DNA of 64,000 nt, taken from NCBI GenBank assembly GCA_028281885.1, contig JANQJA010000009.1:1-64000 (forward strand), read 5' to 3'. Position 1 is the first letter of the stretch. Each line of letters begins with the position of its first letter. Under the pieces are notes generated by a model. That model was not told the origin of the DNA and made no database searches. It saw only the letters and a list, made by a program, of their open reading frames with translations. The stretch comes from Pseudomonadales bacterium. Lineage in GTDB: Bacteria; Pseudomonadota; Gammaproteobacteria; Pseudomonadales; Azotimanducaceae. Made by a program: the position numbers and the translations under genes. Of the stretch, positions 28,759 through 37,582 are shown in pieces.

Positions 28759-31700
28759 CGGGGACTGTTCGACCAGAGCAGGGTCAGGTTGTTTGTCCAG
28801 CCCCCAGAATCGATTCCAGTCTTCCAGCATCAGGTAGAGACTCGGTACCAGCAGCAATGTAATAAAAGTGGCGAACAGCACGCCGAAAGCAAGTGAGATC
28901 GCCATCGGGATGAACATGAAGGTTTCCGGGTCCTGGTTGGTCATCAGCGGAATCAGTCCGACGAAGGTCGTCACGGAAGTCAGCAGGATCGGCCGGAACC
29001 GAACCACGCCCGCCCGGGTCACCGCTTCAAACACAGGGACATTGCGGGCCCGCTGACGATTGATGTAGTCCACCAGGACCAGTGACGCGTTAACGACCAC
29101 GCCGGACAGGGCGATGATGCCGAGCAGTGAGAAGAAGATCAGGTTCCAGCCCATCAGATAGTGACCGACGATCGCGCCGACGGCACCGAATGGAATCACG
29201 CTCATGATCACCAGTGGCTGCAGGTAGGATTTGAGAGGGATGGCGAGCAGGGCGTAGATGCACATGAGCGCCAGGGGCACCGTTGACACCAGGCTGTTCA
29301 TCGCTTCGGAACGACGTTCCTGCTCGCCGCCGAGAGAGTAGGAGACGCCCGGAAATGTCGCATTTCTGCAGCGCCGGGCGCTGGATTCAAACGAGGTCCC
29401 CTGTTCGCAAAGCGTACGTTCAGCGGCAGACATCACTTCTTCAGGCGCGATGAGTGAACGATCCACCTCTCCCCTGACCGTAACGACACGCTGCCCGCCC
29501 TGGCGACGAATTGACGAATAGCCGGTGCCGTAGTCTGTCTGCGCAACCGACAGAAACGGTACCTCGGCCCCGTTAGGCGTTCGAATTCTCATTTCTTCCA
29601 GATTACCGAGAGAGCGTCGTTCGCTTTCCGGATAACGCACCATGACACGAACGTCATCAGTACCCCGCTGAATACGCTGGGCTTCTGCACCATAGAAAGC
29701 CTGTCTGACCTGTAATGCCAGATCGTTCAGGGTCAGGCCAAGCGGTTTGGCACTTGGCAGAATGTCCAGTTTGACTTCCTGTTTTCCGCCCCTGAAGGAA
29801 TCCGTAAGGTCAAGCACGCCGGGATAGCGTGCGAGTTCCTCGCGCAGGCTTAACGCGGCACGGCGAAGTTCGTCAACATCCCGGCCCTGTAGCTGGATAT
29901 TGATCGGCTCGCCGGCGCTGAAAGAATTGGATTTAAAGTTGAGTTCAATGGCATCGGTAATGTCGCCCGTCATCTCACGCCAGCGTTCCGCGATCTGTGA
30001 GGCGGTTAGACCATCGCGCTGCTGAATCGGCACAAGCCTGATGACAACTTCCGCCAGGTGGCTGCCGCCACTACCCATTCGAGGCGGACCATTGCTGCGG
30101 GCCGCGTTGGAGCCGATCGAAACCAGCGTGCCTGTGATAACTGGATGACCGAATTCCTGCTCCAGTTCGGAAGCGAGTTGTCCCGCTGCCTGTTCTATCT
30201 GCCTCGCACCGGCTTCAGTGATCTCTATGTTGACGCCTTCCGGCATATTGAGCGAGGCGAATACATTGTCACCCTCGATGGCAGGGAAGAACTGAAACAC
30301 GACCCGGCCACTGATGATAAGCGCCAGTGCAAGGAGCAGAATGGCGGTCGCAATGGCCCAGGTTACCCAGCGCCATTCGAGGGAACGGATCAGGAAAGGG
30401 CGGTAGCGCTGTTCTGCAAAGCTGGTTAGCGCATTGGCAAAGATGCCTTGAAACGCGATCCATCGTTTGACGAACGATGAATGCTGGAACAGATAGCCGT
30501 CAGTTCTTCGGTGTGCAAGATGCGATGGAAGAATCAGCTGGGATTCCAGCAGGCTGAATATCAAACAGATGACGACCACATAACCGACGATCGAAAAAAA
30601 CTGCCCCATGCCACCTTCCAGCAACAGGATGGGCAGGAAAGCGGCGACCGTGGTCAGGACCCCAAATATCACTGGAATGACAACTTCCAGCGTGCCTGAG
30701 ATGGCAGCCTCGCGATGGTTTCGGTCGGTAGTTTCGTGACTATAGATTCGCTCGCCAACAACGATCGCATCGTCGACCACGATGCCTAGTACCAGAATGA
30801 ACGACAGCACAACCAATGAACTGATGTTGATGCCGGCTGCCGGAAAGATCCAGATGGCGCCAAGCACAGCGATGGGAATGCCCGCGGCGACCCACATGGC
30901 TACCTTGAATCGTAAAAACAGCGTCAGGATCAGCAAAACCAGTGCAAGGCCGGCGTACGCGTTGCGGGTGAGGGCATCGATGCGCCGGATCAGCGACTGG
31001 GAGTCGTCGATCCAGACCGACAGGTCAAGTCCTTCCGGCAGGCGGGATCTGAGCCGTTCCATATACTGTTTTACGGCCGTCGCGGCATCGATGGTGTCTT
31101 CTTCACCAACGCGATAGACGGTGATCATGAGGGCGCGTTCGCCATTGAATTTGGCGCGCAGGTAGCCTTCCTGAAATTCGTCACGGACCTGGGCAATATC
31201 ACCGATGGTCAGATTGCTGCCGTCCGGGCGAGTCATGACCACGATATCTTCGAACTCGGTACCGTGGTAGGCCTGGCCTTTGCTGCGAACGAGTACCTCG
31301 CCGCCGTCGGTCTTAATGGAACCCCCGGGCATGTCGAGTGACGCCTGCCGAATGGCGTTGGCGACAAAGCCCAGGGTCAGGCCATACTGGCGTAGCGTAT
31401 TTTCAGAGACCTCGATGGAGATTTCATAGGGGCGGGCGTAATTCACACTGACCTGCGAGATCCCGTTCATGGCGGCAATCTCATCCCGGATCCTATCGGC
31501 GGTTGTCTTTAGCGCCCACTCGTCGGTGTTGCCCGAGAGCGCGAGGAGAATAGTCTGCCCCCTGAACTCCATCATTGAGACGACCGGGCGTTCTGTTTCA
31601 GCAGGGAAAGTTGAGATGGAATCGACCTTGCTCTTGATGTCGTTCAGTGCCCGCGTTGTTTCGGTGTTCAGGCTGAGTTCGGCTGATACCGTGCAGTTAC

Positions 31701-31962
31701 CTTCACGTGCCGTTGCACTGATTCGATCAATGCCCTCCACACCTTCGATGGCTTCTTCAATACGGATGCAGACTGCCTGCTCAACTTCTTCGGGAGCGGC
31801 GCCCAGATAGGGCACAGTTATCTGAACCACGCCGGGTTCGATATTCGGGAACTCTTCCTTGTGCATGGTGGTCAGTGAGATCAGACCACCGACACAGAAT
31901 ATGGCCATTAGCAGGTTCGCCGCGATGGGGTTGTCGACGAACCATGTGATCATCCGGGTCAT
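28747..31962 (-). CDS. RND efflux transporter permease (AcrB/HAE1-like)
   Basis: The 1071-residue inner-membrane protein has the RND layout of 12 helices with two large periplasmic loops. It opens MITWFVDNPIAANLLM, and helix 4 contains the proton-relay pair GIVVDDAIVVGERIY. The second half has GVVVNASLVLVDYINRQR, with an Asp in the equivalent helix. It forms a trimeric proton-driven pump with the adaptor encoded just upstream; the substrate is not readable. No outer-membrane channel gene is in the operon, so the TolC homologue at 17.8 kb is one candidate partner. Confidence 0.95.
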   Translation of the reverse strand: MTRMITWFVDNPIAANLLMAIFCVGGLISLTTMHKEEFPNIEPGVVQITVPYLGAAPEEVEQAVCIRIEEAIEGVEGIDRISATAREGNCTVSAELSLNTETTRALNDIKSKVDSISTFPAETERPVVSMMEFRGQTILLALSGNTDEWALKTTADRIRDEIAAMNGISQVSVNYARPYEISIEVSENTLRQYGLTLGFVANAIRQASLDMPGGSIKTDGGEVLVRSKGQAYHGTEFEDIVVMTRPDGSNLTIGDIAQVRDEFQEGYLRAKFNGERALMITVYRVGEEDTIDAATAVKQYMERLRSRLPEGLDLSVWIDDSQSLIRRIDALTRNAYAGLALVLLILTLFLRFKVAMWVAAGIPIAVLGAIWIFPAAGINISSLVVLSFILVLGIVVDDAIVVGERIYSHETTDRNHREAAISGTLEVVIPVIFGVLTTVAAFLPILLLEGGMGQFFSIVGYVVVICLIFSLLESQLILPSHLAHRRTDGYLFQHSSFVKRWIAFQGIFANALTSFAEQRYRPFLIRSLEWRWVTWAIATAILLLALALIISGRVVFQFFPAIEGDNVFASLNMPEGVNIEITEAGARQIEQAAGQLASELEQEFGHPVITGTLVSIGSNAARSNGPPRMGSGGSHLAEVVIRLVPIQQRDGLTASQIAERWREMTGDITDAIELNFKSNSFSAGEPINIQLQGRDVDELRRAALSLREELARYPGVLDLTDSFRGGKQEVKLDILPSAKPLGLTLNDLALQVRQAFYGAEAQRIQRGTDDVRVMVRYPESERRSLGNLEEMRIRTPNGAEVPFLSVAQTDYGTGYSSIRRQGGQRVVTVRGEVDRSLIAPEEVMSAAERTLCEQGTSFESSARRCRNATFPGVSYSLGGEQERRSEAMNSLVSTVPLALMCIYALLAIPLKSYLQPLVIMSVIPFGAVGAIVGHYLMGWNLIFFSLLGIIALSGVVVNASLVLVDYINRQRARNVPVFEAVTRAGVVRFRPILLTSVTTFVGLIPLMTNQDPETFMFIPMAISLAFGVLFATFITLLLVPSLYLMLEDWNRFWGLDKQPDPALVEQSPSGG

Positions 31963-31965
31963 TGC

Positions 31966-33123
31966 CTAGTCCCCGGGGTTCTCAGCGTCTGCGGTTCGAA
32001 CGCGCATGCCATCAACGACGGTCTGCAGAGGCGACAGGTTGACGCGATCGCCCGCCTGCAGCCCGGCCTGAACAAAAATATTTTCGCCGTCAAATCGCAG
32101 GATGTCGACGTCTCGAAATCGCAAACGACTGTCATCATCCACTACCAGTACCTGATGGCGATTTCTCAGTGCGACCCGTGGCAGTATCACCACATCGTCC
32201 ACCTGCCGGCCATAGATTTCGGCCTGCACAAACAGGCCGACCTTGAGCGGCGTCACCACATTATTCGGGATGCGGGCGACTGCATTGACCATGCGCGTCT
32301 GCGCATCGATATCGGCTTCAAGTCGCACCAGCCGACCCTGCCATTCATATTGCTGGCCGCCGTATTGACTGCTTATCGCAACCTGTGCCTGATGGTATTC
32401 GGGAATCTCGCCGCGCTGACCCAGTGGAACGTCCAGGAAGGCGAGCTGACTGTCCGCGATGGGCAATCGAATCTCCACTGAATCGCTGGCATAGATCTGG
32501 GCGATCGCCGTCCCCCGTTGTACGTACTGGCCAAGGTCCACACTTTTTGAACGAACCAGGCCTGTGTAGGGCGCCTTGATCTCGGTACGCAGGAGATCGC
32601 GCCGCGCCTGATCCAGCGCGACACGCGCATCCTTAAGCACGGCTTCGGCGACGCGGTGAGTTCGTCGTGAACTTTCAAGATCTGACTGGCTGGCAAGGTT
32701 CTGGTCTACCAGTTTTTGGCGCCGCGACAGTTCGAATCGCGCATGGTCTTCTTCGGCGATGGCGCGGGCATGAGTCGCGCGCGCACGCTCCAATGCGGAA
32801 CGGTAGTCGCTATCGTCGATTCGGATCAGAGTTTGGTTTGCTTCGAAATAACCGCCGGCGACCAGACTGGATGAAACCCATTTCACGCGACCAGAAACTT
32901 CCGGTATCAGCGCGCTTTTGATTTCCGGCTCCACGGTGCCCTGGGAGCGGACTCGTAACTGGACCGCCCTGGGTGTTACTTCGGTGACGCGGATCAGCGT
33001 CGCAGTGGCTTCCGGTTCCACCTGCCGTGGCGCGGGCGCGGTTGCCACGAGGCCGTAGGCCATGACAACGGCAAGAAACAGTACCGCGATGGTGATGATG
33101 CTCTTGATGGCTGTACTACCCAT
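31966..33123 (-). CDS. RND periplasmic adaptor (membrane fusion protein)
   Basis: From the ATG giving MGSTAIKSIITIAVLFLAVVM the protein has 385 residues and an N-terminal membrane anchor. It shows a lipoyl half (VEPEIKSALIPEVSGRVKWV), a helical hairpin (residues about 100-165), the second lipoyl half (RTEIKAPYTGLVRSKSVDLGQYV) and a beta-barrel/MP domain. It bridges the RND permease to an outer-membrane channel. Its start overlaps the end of the upstream regulator gene by 8 bases and the permease follows after 3 bases, so the three genes form one translationally coupled operon. Confidence 0.94.
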   Translation of the reverse strand: MGSTAIKSIITIAVLFLAVVMAYGLVATAPAPRQVEPEATATLIRVTEVTPRAVQLRVRSQGTVEPEIKSALIPEVSGRVKWVSSSLVAGGYFEANQTLIRIDDSDYRSALERARATHARAIAEEDHARFELSRRQKLVDQNLASQSDLESSRRTHRVAEAVLKDARVALDQARRDLLRTEIKAPYTGLVRSKSVDLGQYVQRGTAIAQIYASDSVEIRLPIADSQLAFLDVPLGQRGEIPEYHQAQVAISSQYGGQQYEWQGRLVRLEADIDAQTRMVNAVARIPNNVVTPLKVGLFVQAEIYGRQVDDVVILPRVALRNRHQVLVVDDDSRLRFRDVDILRFDGENIFVQAGLQAGDRVNLSPLQTVVDGMRVRTADAENPGD

Positions 33124-33835
33124 TGGCAACGTCCCTGCTTTGTTGCCTGAGAGCGATCTGCACCGATTCATCGATCAGGGTGAAGTAACGCCGGACAGCC
33201 TCACCAAGGCGTGTTGAGTCACGTTGTTCGATGGCGTCGGTCATGTCGTTCAGAATGCCGGTACGACTGTCGCTGTGGATATCGATATTCAACCGCGGGC
33301 GATAAAGCCGGGCCATGAATTGCATACGAATCCCGTTCAGAATCAGTCGCAGAACGAGATTCTGGTTGATCTCAACGAAGGCAAGCGCGAGTTCCCGCCA
33401 CAATGGACGTTCGCTTTCGCCGGCTTCAATCCGAACGGCTTTCATGCGCTCCACGATATCCTGCAGCCGCTCGACGTCTTCGGTGCTGGCGGTAGTAATC
33501 GCATTCTCCGCTGACGTCGATATCAACAGGGTCAGGATTTCGAAGATCTGGCTAATCAGCCTGGGATCCGGCACATCGTCCAGATTCAACATCGGGCCGA
33601 GTACGCCAAAAGTGGCATCTTCCACCGGGACGACCCTGACGCCCCCCGGTGTGATGTTGGCGATACCCAGTTGCTGAAGTTTCTTGAGCGCTTCCCGGAC
33701 GGCGCCTCGATTCACACTGAAGCGCGCGGCGAGTTCTCGTTCCGAAGGCAATCGTTCGCCGGGCCGATACTGGCCACCGAGGATTTCGTCGCACAGGATA
33801 TTGGCAACTTCTTCGCTGCGGGTTGCCGGTTGCAT
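33116..33835 (-). CDS. FadR/GntR-family transcriptional regulator
   Basis: The 239-residue regulator has an N-terminal winged HTH (GERLPSERELAARFSVNRGAVREALKKL, split by the wing TPGGVRVVPVED) and a C-terminal all-helical FCD domain (FEILTLLISTSAENAITTAS to the end). It heads the RND operon. Its own promoter carries a TTGGTC-N-GACCAA palindrome of the type FadR-group proteins bind, so it is likely an autorepressor that also controls the pump and possibly divergent aceK. FCD regulators usually bind a carboxylic acid or acyl ligand; which one is unknown. Confidence 0.93.
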   Translation of the reverse strand: MQPATRSEEVANILCDEILGGQYRPGERLPSERELAARFSVNRGAVREALKKLQQLGIANITPGGVRVVPVEDATFGVLGPMLNLDDVPDPRLISQIFEILTLLISTSAENAITTASTEDVERLQDIVERMKAVRIEAGESERPLWRELALAFVEINQNLVLRLILNGIRMQFMARLYRPRLNIDIHSDSRTGILNDMTDAIEQRDSTRLGEAVRRYFTLIDESVQIALRQQSRDVANG

Positions 33836-33848
33836 AGGCTTCGCTCTT

Positions 33849-33875
33849 TTGGTCTGACCAAATTGGTCGGGCCAT
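33849..33875. promoter_or_regulatory. Tandem FadR-type operator
   Basis: A perfect 13-base palindrome TTGGTCTGACCAA lies at 33849-33861. A second, imperfect site TTGGTCGGGCCAT follows at 33863-33875, with centres 14 bases apart. The core TGGTC-N-GACCA is the known pattern of FadR-subgroup GntR regulators. The sites cover the start of transcription expected from the adjacent -10 box, the ideal place for repression. They also lie 60-85 bases upstream of the divergent aceK start. Confidence 0.75.
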
Positions 33876-33901
33876 TATAGGGAGCGTGTGTTTCATTGCA
33901 A
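33874..33901 (-). promoter_or_regulatory. Sigma-70-type promoter of the FadR-RND operon
   Basis: On the minus strand a -35 box TTGCAA (33896-33901) is followed after 16 bases by a consensus -10 box TATAAT (33874-33879). Transcription would begin near 33867, inside the operator, about 32 bases upstream of the regulator ATG. Confidence 0.65.
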
Positions 33902-33934
33902 AGGGCGGGCGCTCAGATCTGTCAGAATGTCTGG

Positions 33935-35656
33935 ATGATCAAGGATATAACCGGCGTGGCAACGGCGATTCTGGAGGGGTTCGCCGGCTATCGGCGTACA
34001 TTTCGAGAGGTCACGAATGGTGCCCAGGACCGCTTCGAGCGGGCCGACTGGACTGCGGTGCAGGCCGCTTCCAGTGAACGGATCGGGTTGTACCGTACTC
34101 ACACCGATCGTATTGCCGCGCAGATCCAGACCACCGACAACATTCACGTCTGGTCCGAGATCAGATCTGCCTATACGGCCCTGATTTCAACGCACCGCGA
34201 CGGTGACCTGGCTGAGACCGTGTTCAATACGATCTATCGCAAGATGGACCCGATGACCGGGTCCATGTCCGATCAGTTTGCCTTCGTCAATACACCAGGC
34301 TGGCAGGTTCCCGCCACGGCGAAGCTGCCGGTCACCGGGTTTGGCCCATCGCCCAACATCGGCTTACTACTTCGTGAAGTGTTGACGAGCCGTGGCTTCA
34401 ACGTTCCCTGGCAGAACCTCGACCGGGATATAGAGCTGATGTTATCGGTCATGAAGTCATCGATTCCGTTGTTGCGAAATCCCCAGCATATTCGGCTGGA
34501 AATTCTCGATCCGGTGTTCTTTAGAAACAAGGGCGCCTATGTCATCGGCCGGATGGAAATTGGTGAACACCAGTTTCCTGTTGCGATCCCAATCCAGCAT
34601 GCCGGGGACTCGCTGTATGTCGACACGATTCTCTGGAACGAAGATGACCTGTCTGTCATTTTCAGTTTTACGCGTTCGTATTTCATGGTGGATGTTGAAT
34701 GTCCTGCGCGAATGATTGCCTTTCTGGCCGAACTGCTGCCGCAGAAGCGTATCTGGGAACTCTATACGTCGCTGGGATTTTTTAAGCATGGCAAGACGCT
34801 GTTCTATCACGGCCTGACTGATCACCTGCAGACGGCTCCGGACGAATTTCGCGTTGCCGAGGGCATCAAGGGGCTGGTGATGTGCGTGTTTACGCTGCCG
34901 TCTTACCAGGTTGTGTTCAAAGTTATCCGGGAGCGATTCCCGTCCAGTAAACGGGTCACGCCCGAGCAGGTGAAGCAGGCCTACTATCTTGTCAAAACCC
35001 ACGATCGGGTCGGGCGAATGGCCGATACCCAGGAGTTCATCAACCTGCGTTTCCCAAGGAGCCGATTTTCAGATGCCGTGCTCGAAGAGTTGATCTCGAC
35101 CTGTGGTGCATCCGTTGATGTGGCTGAAGATGAAGTGACGATTGCCCATCTCTATACAGAGCGGCTGATGACGCCACTGAACCTTTATGTGCAGCGTGCC
35201 AGCGAGTTTGAGCTGGAACAGGTGCTGGAGGATTATGGTCGTGCCATCAAACAACTCGCGGCGGCGAACATCTTTCCCGGTGACATGTTGATGAAAAACT
35301 TTGGCGTCACACGGCACCGGCGCGTTGTGTTCTATGACTACGATGAGATTTGCTATCTCACCGACGTTAATTTCCGCGAGATTCCGTTGGCGGCTGGCGA
35401 CCAGGAGATGATGGCGGCGGAGCCCTGGTACGAGGTCGATCCCTGGGATGTGTTCCCGGAGGAGTTTGGCCGTTTCCTGTTTCCTTCCGAGCACATGAAG
35501 TTGCTGTTTTGCGAGCATCACGAGGATTTGTTTTCCGTCGGTTTCTGGCAAGAGCTGCAGCAGCGGATTCGCGGCAATGAGGTGCTGGATGTCTATCCTT
35601 ACGGCCAAAAGCGGTCATTTCGCCGCAACCTTGGCGATAGTCAGCAGACGGAGTAG
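33935..35656 (+). CDS. aceK: Isocitrate dehydrogenase kinase/phosphatase
   Basis: From the ATG giving MIKDITGVATAILEGFAGYR the protein has 573 residues, matching E. coli AceK (578). Recognisable parts are FAGYRRTFREVTNGAQDRFERADW, the kinase-like core with PGDMLMKNFGVTRHRRVVFYDYDE and the acidic loop after it, and the end DLFSVGFWQELQQRIRGNEVLDVYPYGQ. It phosphorylates and dephosphorylates isocitrate dehydrogenase to steer carbon into the glyoxylate shunt. The usual partners aceA and aceB are not adjacent. It is divergent from the FadR-type regulator and may share its operator. Confidence 0.97.
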   Translation: MIKDITGVATAILEGFAGYRRTFREVTNGAQDRFERADWTAVQAASSERIGLYRTHTDRIAAQIQTTDNIHVWSEIRSAYTALISTHRDGDLAETVFNTIYRKMDPMTGSMSDQFAFVNTPGWQVPATAKLPVTGFGPSPNIGLLLREVLTSRGFNVPWQNLDRDIELMLSVMKSSIPLLRNPQHIRLEILDPVFFRNKGAYVIGRMEIGEHQFPVAIPIQHAGDSLYVDTILWNEDDLSVIFSFTRSYFMVDVECPARMIAFLAELLPQKRIWELYTSLGFFKHGKTLFYHGLTDHLQTAPDEFRVAEGIKGLVMCVFTLPSYQVVFKVIRERFPSSKRVTPEQVKQAYYLVKTHDRVGRMADTQEFINLRFPRSRFSDAVLEELISTCGASVDVAEDEVTIAHLYTERLMTPLNLYVQRASEFELEQVLEDYGRAIKQLAAANIFPGDMLMKNFGVTRHRRVVFYDYDEICYLTDVNFREIPLAAGDQEMMAAEPWYEVDPWDVFPEEFGRFLFPSEHMKLLFCEHHEDLFSVGFWQELQQRIRGNEVLDVYPYGQKRSFRRNLGDSQQTE

Positions 35657-35666
35657 CCGCCTGCCG

Positions 35667-36533
35667 ATGGACGCACGCGAGGCCTTCCGTCCTAAGGGGG
35701 AATTTGAGGTTGCGTCCAGTCTCACGTCTGGAATAATCCGCCTTTCTCTGCTTGCTTTGCACCGGATGAAAGTTCCGTCCATTTTCTATCGTATTTATGA
35801 GCGTTTTCTCTGGCGCCAGATTCATGGTGGTCCCAAACCACACCACATTGGCCTGATCGTCGACGGAAATCGTCGTTTTGCACGCGTGAAAGGGCTGTCC
35901 AACCCGAATGAGGGGCACTCGGCAGGCTCGGAGAATCTCGAGGAATTTCTGAACTGGTGCTGGCGGCTTGATATCAAGATCGTCACGCTCTATGGATTTT
36001 CCACCGAGAACCACAAGCGTAGTTCGGAGGAGGTGGACTACCTGATGCAGCTGATCCTTCGCAAGCTGCGGGAATTCCAGGTTGATCCGGTCATTGCCCG
36101 GGAGCGGGTCAGGGTCAAGGTGATCGGGCGGCGAGGCGATCTCTCTGAGGAAATGGTGCAGGAAATCGACAAAATCGAGTCTCAGACCAGAGACCATGAC
36201 CGGTTCATTCTGAACATCGCCATCAGTTACGGCGGGCGTGCAGAAATTGTTGATGCTGTGCGAAAAATGGGCAGGGAGATTCAGGCCGGCAATCTGTCAC
36301 CGGAGTGTATCAATGAGGAGATGTTTTCCTCCTACCTTTACACCGAGGGGCTGCCGGACCCGGACCTGATTATTCGTACTTCCGGCGAGGAACGATTGTC
36401 CGGGTTCCTGCTCTGGCAGAGTGCCTATTCAGAACTCTATTTCACCGAGGTTTATTGGCCGGCGTTTCGACAGATTGATTTCTGGCGTGCCATTCGCGTT
36501 TATCAGCAGCGAGAACGGCGTTTCGGGCGCTAA
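35667..36533 (+). CDS. Cis-prenyltransferase (undecaprenyl diphosphate synthase family, divergent)
   Basis: The frame gives 288 residues from the ATG at 35667; an internal ATG at 35766 gives 255 residues, closer to UppS length (253), and may be the real start. Family motifs are LIVDGNRRFARVKGL (catalytic Asp), TLYGFSTENHKRS, LNIAISYGGRAEIVDAV and the end LIIRTSGEERLSGFLLWQ to FWRAIRVYQQRERRFG. DGNRRFA and FSTEN resemble archaeal or secondary bacterial enzymes more than housekeeping UppS (DGNGRWA, FSSEN). It makes a polyprenyl diphosphate of unknown length and begins 10 bases after aceK. Confidence 0.9.
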   Translation: MDAREAFRPKGEFEVASSLTSGIIRLSLLALHRMKVPSIFYRIYERFLWRQIHGGPKPHHIGLIVDGNRRFARVKGLSNPNEGHSAGSENLEEFLNWCWRLDIKIVTLYGFSTENHKRSSEEVDYLMQLILRKLREFQVDPVIARERVRVKVIGRRGDLSEEMVQEIDKIESQTRDHDRFILNIAISYGGRAEIVDAVRKMGREIQAGNLSPECINEEMFSSYLYTEGLPDPDLIIRTSGEERLSGFLLWQSAYSELYFTEVYWPAFRQIDFWRAIRVYQQRERRFGR

Positions 36534-36567
36534 TTTACAAAATTCCCACAATTGTATTGCCATCAGT

Positions 36568-36596
36568 CTGATGGGGACTGAGGACTGGTCTATAAT
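36568..36596 (+). promoter_or_regulatory. Candidate promoter for the FHA-GGDEF gene
   Basis: A consensus TATAAT at 36591-36596 lies 17 bases after CTGATG (36568-36573), a weak -35 match, and 44 bases before the start codon. A short hairpin CCATCA-GTC-TGATGG at 36560-36574 overlaps the -35 element. Confidence 0.45.
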
Positions 36597-36640
36597 CACC
36601 GCTTGAGCCGACAACAAGAATCCTGTCCTGAATGGGCTGA

Positions 36641-37555
36641 ATGATGGCTGACAATACCCAGTACAGTGTTCCTGCGGGCACGCAGGAGGCGGAAGATCAC
36701 GTTGAAAAAAGGCCCTGCCTGATCATGATCAAGGGCGATTTCATCGGCCAGGTCTATGAGCTGGAAAAAGATGTCACCATGATGGGTCGCAGTGACGATA
36801 TTGACCTGGTGGTTTCTGACGTCAGCATCTCGCGTCGGCATGCCATGATCGTGAAGCGTCTCGAGGACTATCACGTGTCAGATCTGGGCAGCACCAATGG
36901 TACCTTCCTGAACAAGGAGCCGGTCAAGACTGCGACACCGCTCAAGGAAGGTGACAAGCTGACCCTGGGTCTTGTGACCTTCAAGTTCAGTTATCAGGAT
37001 GAAGATGATACGGAGTATCACCTCATGCTGCGGAACATGGCGATCAGGGACGGCCTGACCCGCGTATACAACAAGCGTCACTTTACCGAAGCGCTTGAGA
37101 AAGAATTCGACTACAACCGGCGCAATCAGTCCGGGCTCGCCCTGATACTGTTTGATATCGATCATTTCAAGCGGATCAACGATACTCACGGTCATCCGGC
37201 CGGTGATTTCATTCTTAAGCATCTCGCTCAGCTTATTGAGAAGGAGGCGAGGGGATACGATCTTTTTGCTCGTTTTGGCGGCGAGGAGTTCGTTCTGATG
37301 CTAAGAGGTGCGACACTGGACGCGGCCGCCGGGCTCGCTGAACGAGTTCGTGTCGTGATTGAAGAGTCTTCGTTCGAGTACGACGAAGTCACTCTTTGTG
37401 TCACCATTAGCCTTGGCGTTGCATTTTGGAGCGGAGATGAGTCGATATCCTCACCTGATGAGTTGGTGGAAGCTGCTGACAAGCAGTTGTATCGAGCCAA
37501 GAATGCCGGTCGTAACCAGGTCTGTTACGAGGGTATGGAGTCTGCCAACGACTAA
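36641..37555 (+). CDS. FHA domain-GGDEF diguanylate cyclase
   Basis: The 304-residue cytosolic protein has an N-terminal forkhead-associated domain (about 25-110) with MMGRSDDIDLVV, SISRRHAMI and LGSTNGTFLN, which binds phosphothreonine. A GGDEF domain (about 130-300) carries the active-site motif RFGGEEF, and an RGYD sequence five residues before it fits the inhibitory c-di-GMP I-site. It should make c-di-GMP in response to a Ser/Thr phosphorylation signal. No Ser/Thr kinase gene is visible nearby. Two adjacent ATG codons (36641, 36644) are possible starts. Confidence 0.94.
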   Translation: MMADNTQYSVPAGTQEAEDHVEKRPCLIMIKGDFIGQVYELEKDVTMMGRSDDIDLVVSDVSISRRHAMIVKRLEDYHVSDLGSTNGTFLNKEPVKTATPLKEGDKLTLGLVTFKFSYQDEDDTEYHLMLRNMAIRDGLTRVYNKRHFTEALEKEFDYNRRNQSGLALILFDIDHFKRINDTHGHPAGDFILKHLAQLIEKEARGYDLFARFGGEEFVLMLRGATLDAAAGLAERVRVVIEESSFEYDEVTLCVTISLGVAFWSGDESISSPDELVEAADKQLYRAKNAGRNQVCYEGMESAND

Positions 37556-37582
37556 CGGCAGGCCGTCGTTGCAGTACCTGCC

